Source: Allobrachymonas sp.
Lineage (GTDB): Bacteria; Pseudomonadota; Gammaproteobacteria; Burkholderiales; Burkholderiaceae_C
DNA length: 7,942 bases
Direction of reading: 5' to 3'
Assembly (NCBI GenBank): GCA_030538335.1
Contig: JAUNUE010000078.1
Span: 1-7,942 of the forward strand
Of this stretch, positions 6,864-7,942 are shown piece after piece. The translations under genes were made by a program, and so were the position numbers. The notes under the pieces were generated by a model. It did not search any database, was not told the origin of the DNA, and was given only the letters and a program-made list of their open reading frames with translations. The first letter of the stretch is position 1. Each line of letters starts with the position of its first letter.

Positions 6864-6897
6864 TGGCTTTTTAGCCAAATCCAAAAATAATTCATCA

Positions 6898-6987
6898 CCG
6901 TTCGCCCTGAGGTATCGAAGGGCAAGGCAGCAGGCACAAGGGCTTCGATACCTGTCCTGAGTTGTCGAAGGGCCTCAGCCCGAACGG
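6898..6987. repeat. REP-like inverted repeat element between sbcB and rodA
   Basis: The element is bounded by CCGTTCG (6898-6904) and its complement CGAACGG (6981-6987); the 15-base arms match at 13 positions. Inside, GGTATCGAAG (6911-6920) pairs perfectly with CTTCGATACC (6943-6952) across a 22-base loop. The unit CCTGAGGTATCGAAGGGC (6906-6923) recurs in the same direction at 6956-6973 with 16 of 18 bases the same. The signature is the widespread proteobacterial intergenic repeat of CCGTTCGCCCTGAGCCTGTCGAAGG type, here as a composite of more than one unit. It sits between two convergent gene ends and, read on the minus strand, is followed about ten bases later by the T-rich ATTATTTTT, so it may help end rodA transcription. 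Confidence 0.8.
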
Positions 6988-7023
6988 ATCAGAGATCACC
7001 ATCGGGTTAATTTGGGGAATAGA

Positions 7024-7942
7024 CTATAAGCGGTGCTCGTCAGCGCGCAGATGGTACTGCCGCGCTATCGAAAACACCATGCCCAACGCCAGCCCCAGCG
7101 TCAGCATGGCGGTGCCGCCATAGCTGATGAAGGGCAAGGGCACGCCCACCACCGGCAAAATGCCACTGACCATGCCCATATTGACAAAGGCATAGGCAAA
7201 GAAGATCACGCCAATCGCAGCGCACAGCAGCCGTGCGAAGGTGCCCTGGGCTTTGGAGGCAATCCACAAAATGCGCCAGATCAGGAAGGCAAAGGCCAGC
7301 AGCAGCACAACGTTGCCGAGCAGGCCGAATTCTTCGGAATAGGCGGCGAAGATGAAGTCGGTGGTGCGTTCGGGAATGAACGACAGGTGTGTTTGCGTGC
7401 CCTGCATATAGCCCTTGCCCCACACGCCGCCTGAGCCGATGGCAATCATGCCTTGCAGGGTGTGGAAGCCCTTGTCGAGCGGGTCGTTCATCGGGTTGAG
7501 CAGGGTGCAGACGCGCTCCTGCTGGTAGGCGCGCAAAATGAACCAGCGCACACCTTCGGCACACAGGCGCGGCTCGAACTGCACCAGCAGAAAAATGCCC
7601 AACGCACCCAAGGCCATGGGGGGCAGCACCAATTTCCAGCTCAGGCCGGCGAAGAAGATGACTGCCAAACCCGACATCAGCACCAGCAGCGCCGTTCCCA
7701 AGTCCGGCTGTTTCATGATCAGCCCGACCGGAATGGCGAGGAGCACAGCAGCCACCACGTAGTCAATCACCTGCAGCCCTTCGTCACGCTTCTGGAACCA
7801 CCACGCCAGCATCAGCGGTGCGGCAATTTTCAGCAATTCGCTGGGCTGGATCACGATGCCCACATTGACCCAGCGGGTCGCGCCTTTTTTGGTGATGCCA
7901 AACAGGGCCACCGCGACCAGCAACGCCACACCCAGGGCATAG
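7024..7942 (-). CDS. rodA: Rod shape-determining protein RodA, SEDS peptidoglycan glycosyltransferase (5' end outside)
   Basis: RodA polymerises lipid II into glycan strands in the elongation complex with PBP2, in the inner membrane. The visible 305 residues reach TAG at 7024-7026; the frame is open at the right edge (the first codons read Tyr-Ala-Leu-Gly), so the GTG near 7929 is internal. Family blocks in order: TKKGATRWVNVG with the conserved Trp (E. coli W102), QPSELLK, KQPDLGTAL, NPMNDPLDKGFH with the likely catalytic Asp (E. coli D262), IAIGSGGVWGKG, GTQTHLSFIPERTTDFIFA and, near the C-terminus, LPFISYGGTAM. Many hydrophobic segments match the ten-helix SEDS fold; about 65 N-terminal residues are missing compared with E. 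coli (370). The loop before the NP-x-x-DP motif fits burkholderial RodA proteins. Upstream genes, beyond the window, are probably mreBCD and mrdA (inference from usual order). Confidence 0.96.
   Translation of the reverse strand, partial: YALGVALLVAVALFGITKKGATRWVNVGIVIQPSELLKIAAPLMLAWWFQKRDEGLQVIDYVVAAVLLAIPVGLIMKQPDLGTALLVLMSGLAVIFFAGLSWKLVLPPMALGALGIFLLVQFEPRLCAEGVRWFILRAYQQERVCTLLNPMNDPLDKGFHTLQGMIAIGSGGVWGKGYMQGTQTHLSFIPERTTDFIFAAYSEEFGLLGNVVLLLAFAFLIWRILWIASKAQGTFARLLCAAIGVIFFAYAFVNMGMVSGILPVVGVPLPFISYGGTAMLTLGLALGMVFSIARQYHLRADEHRL

Noticed and set aside
6864..6877. TGGCT-TTTT-AGCCA hairpin right after the sbcB stop as a terminator
   Set aside because: The T run is in the loop rather than after the stem, and the stem has only five pairs; the repeat further on is the better candidate.
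7024..7929. RodA starting at a GTG inside the window
   Set aside because: The frame continues to the right edge with family-like residues (Tyr-Ala-Leu-Gly), and the expected N-terminal helices are still missing, so the real start is outside.

Overview
The window looks like ordinary chromosomal backbone of a betaproteobacterium, most likely Burkholderiales of the Comamonadaceae type. The evidence is high GC, a 643-residue YdiF-like CoA-transferase, a second long-form IF-1 gene next to exonuclease I, a RodA with a typical burkholderial loop, and two kinds of short dispersed intergenic repeat that I recognise from Comamonadaceae and related Proteobacteria. I see no tRNA, rRNA, CRISPR array, transposase, phage gene or toxin-antitoxin pair.

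Layout. Positions 1-259 hold the C-terminal end of a small membrane protein that matches the membrane-anchor domain of PQQ-dependent dehydrogenases. A dispersed repeat (259-318) follows. A large family I CoA-transferase gene runs on the minus strand (325-2256). A 172-bp divergent region separates it from malate synthase G (glcB, plus strand, 2429-4693). A 376-bp stretch without a convincing gene (4694-5069) carries a possible terminator, a good extended -10 promoter and a probable long leader for a second IF-1 gene (infA, 5070-5339). Exonuclease I (sbcB, 5412-6863) follows on the same strand. An inverted repeat element (6898-6987) lies between sbcB and the convergent rodA gene (minus strand, 7024 to the window edge).

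How the genes may work together. The CoA-transferase and malate synthase are divergently arranged and could be linked metabolically: one can activate short-chain acids such as acetate to their CoA esters, the other condenses acetyl-CoA with glyoxylate to malate. This link is inferred from position and family only. infA and sbcB are codirectional, 72 bp apart, and may share a transcript. rodA is probably the last gene of an mre/mrd cell-shape operon lying beyond the right edge.

The most notable signal is a base-composition step inside the intact CoA-transferase frame near position 1690. Hand counts give roughly 70-78% GC in most lines sampled to its left and about 60-63% in most lines to its right. 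It could mark recombination with a higher-GC relative or an assembly join. The other points of interest are modest: a roughly 100-residue C-terminal extension on the CoA-transferase, a C-terminal tail on GlcB, a long IF-1 form with a probable structured leader, and the repeats. I found no convincing new biological system.
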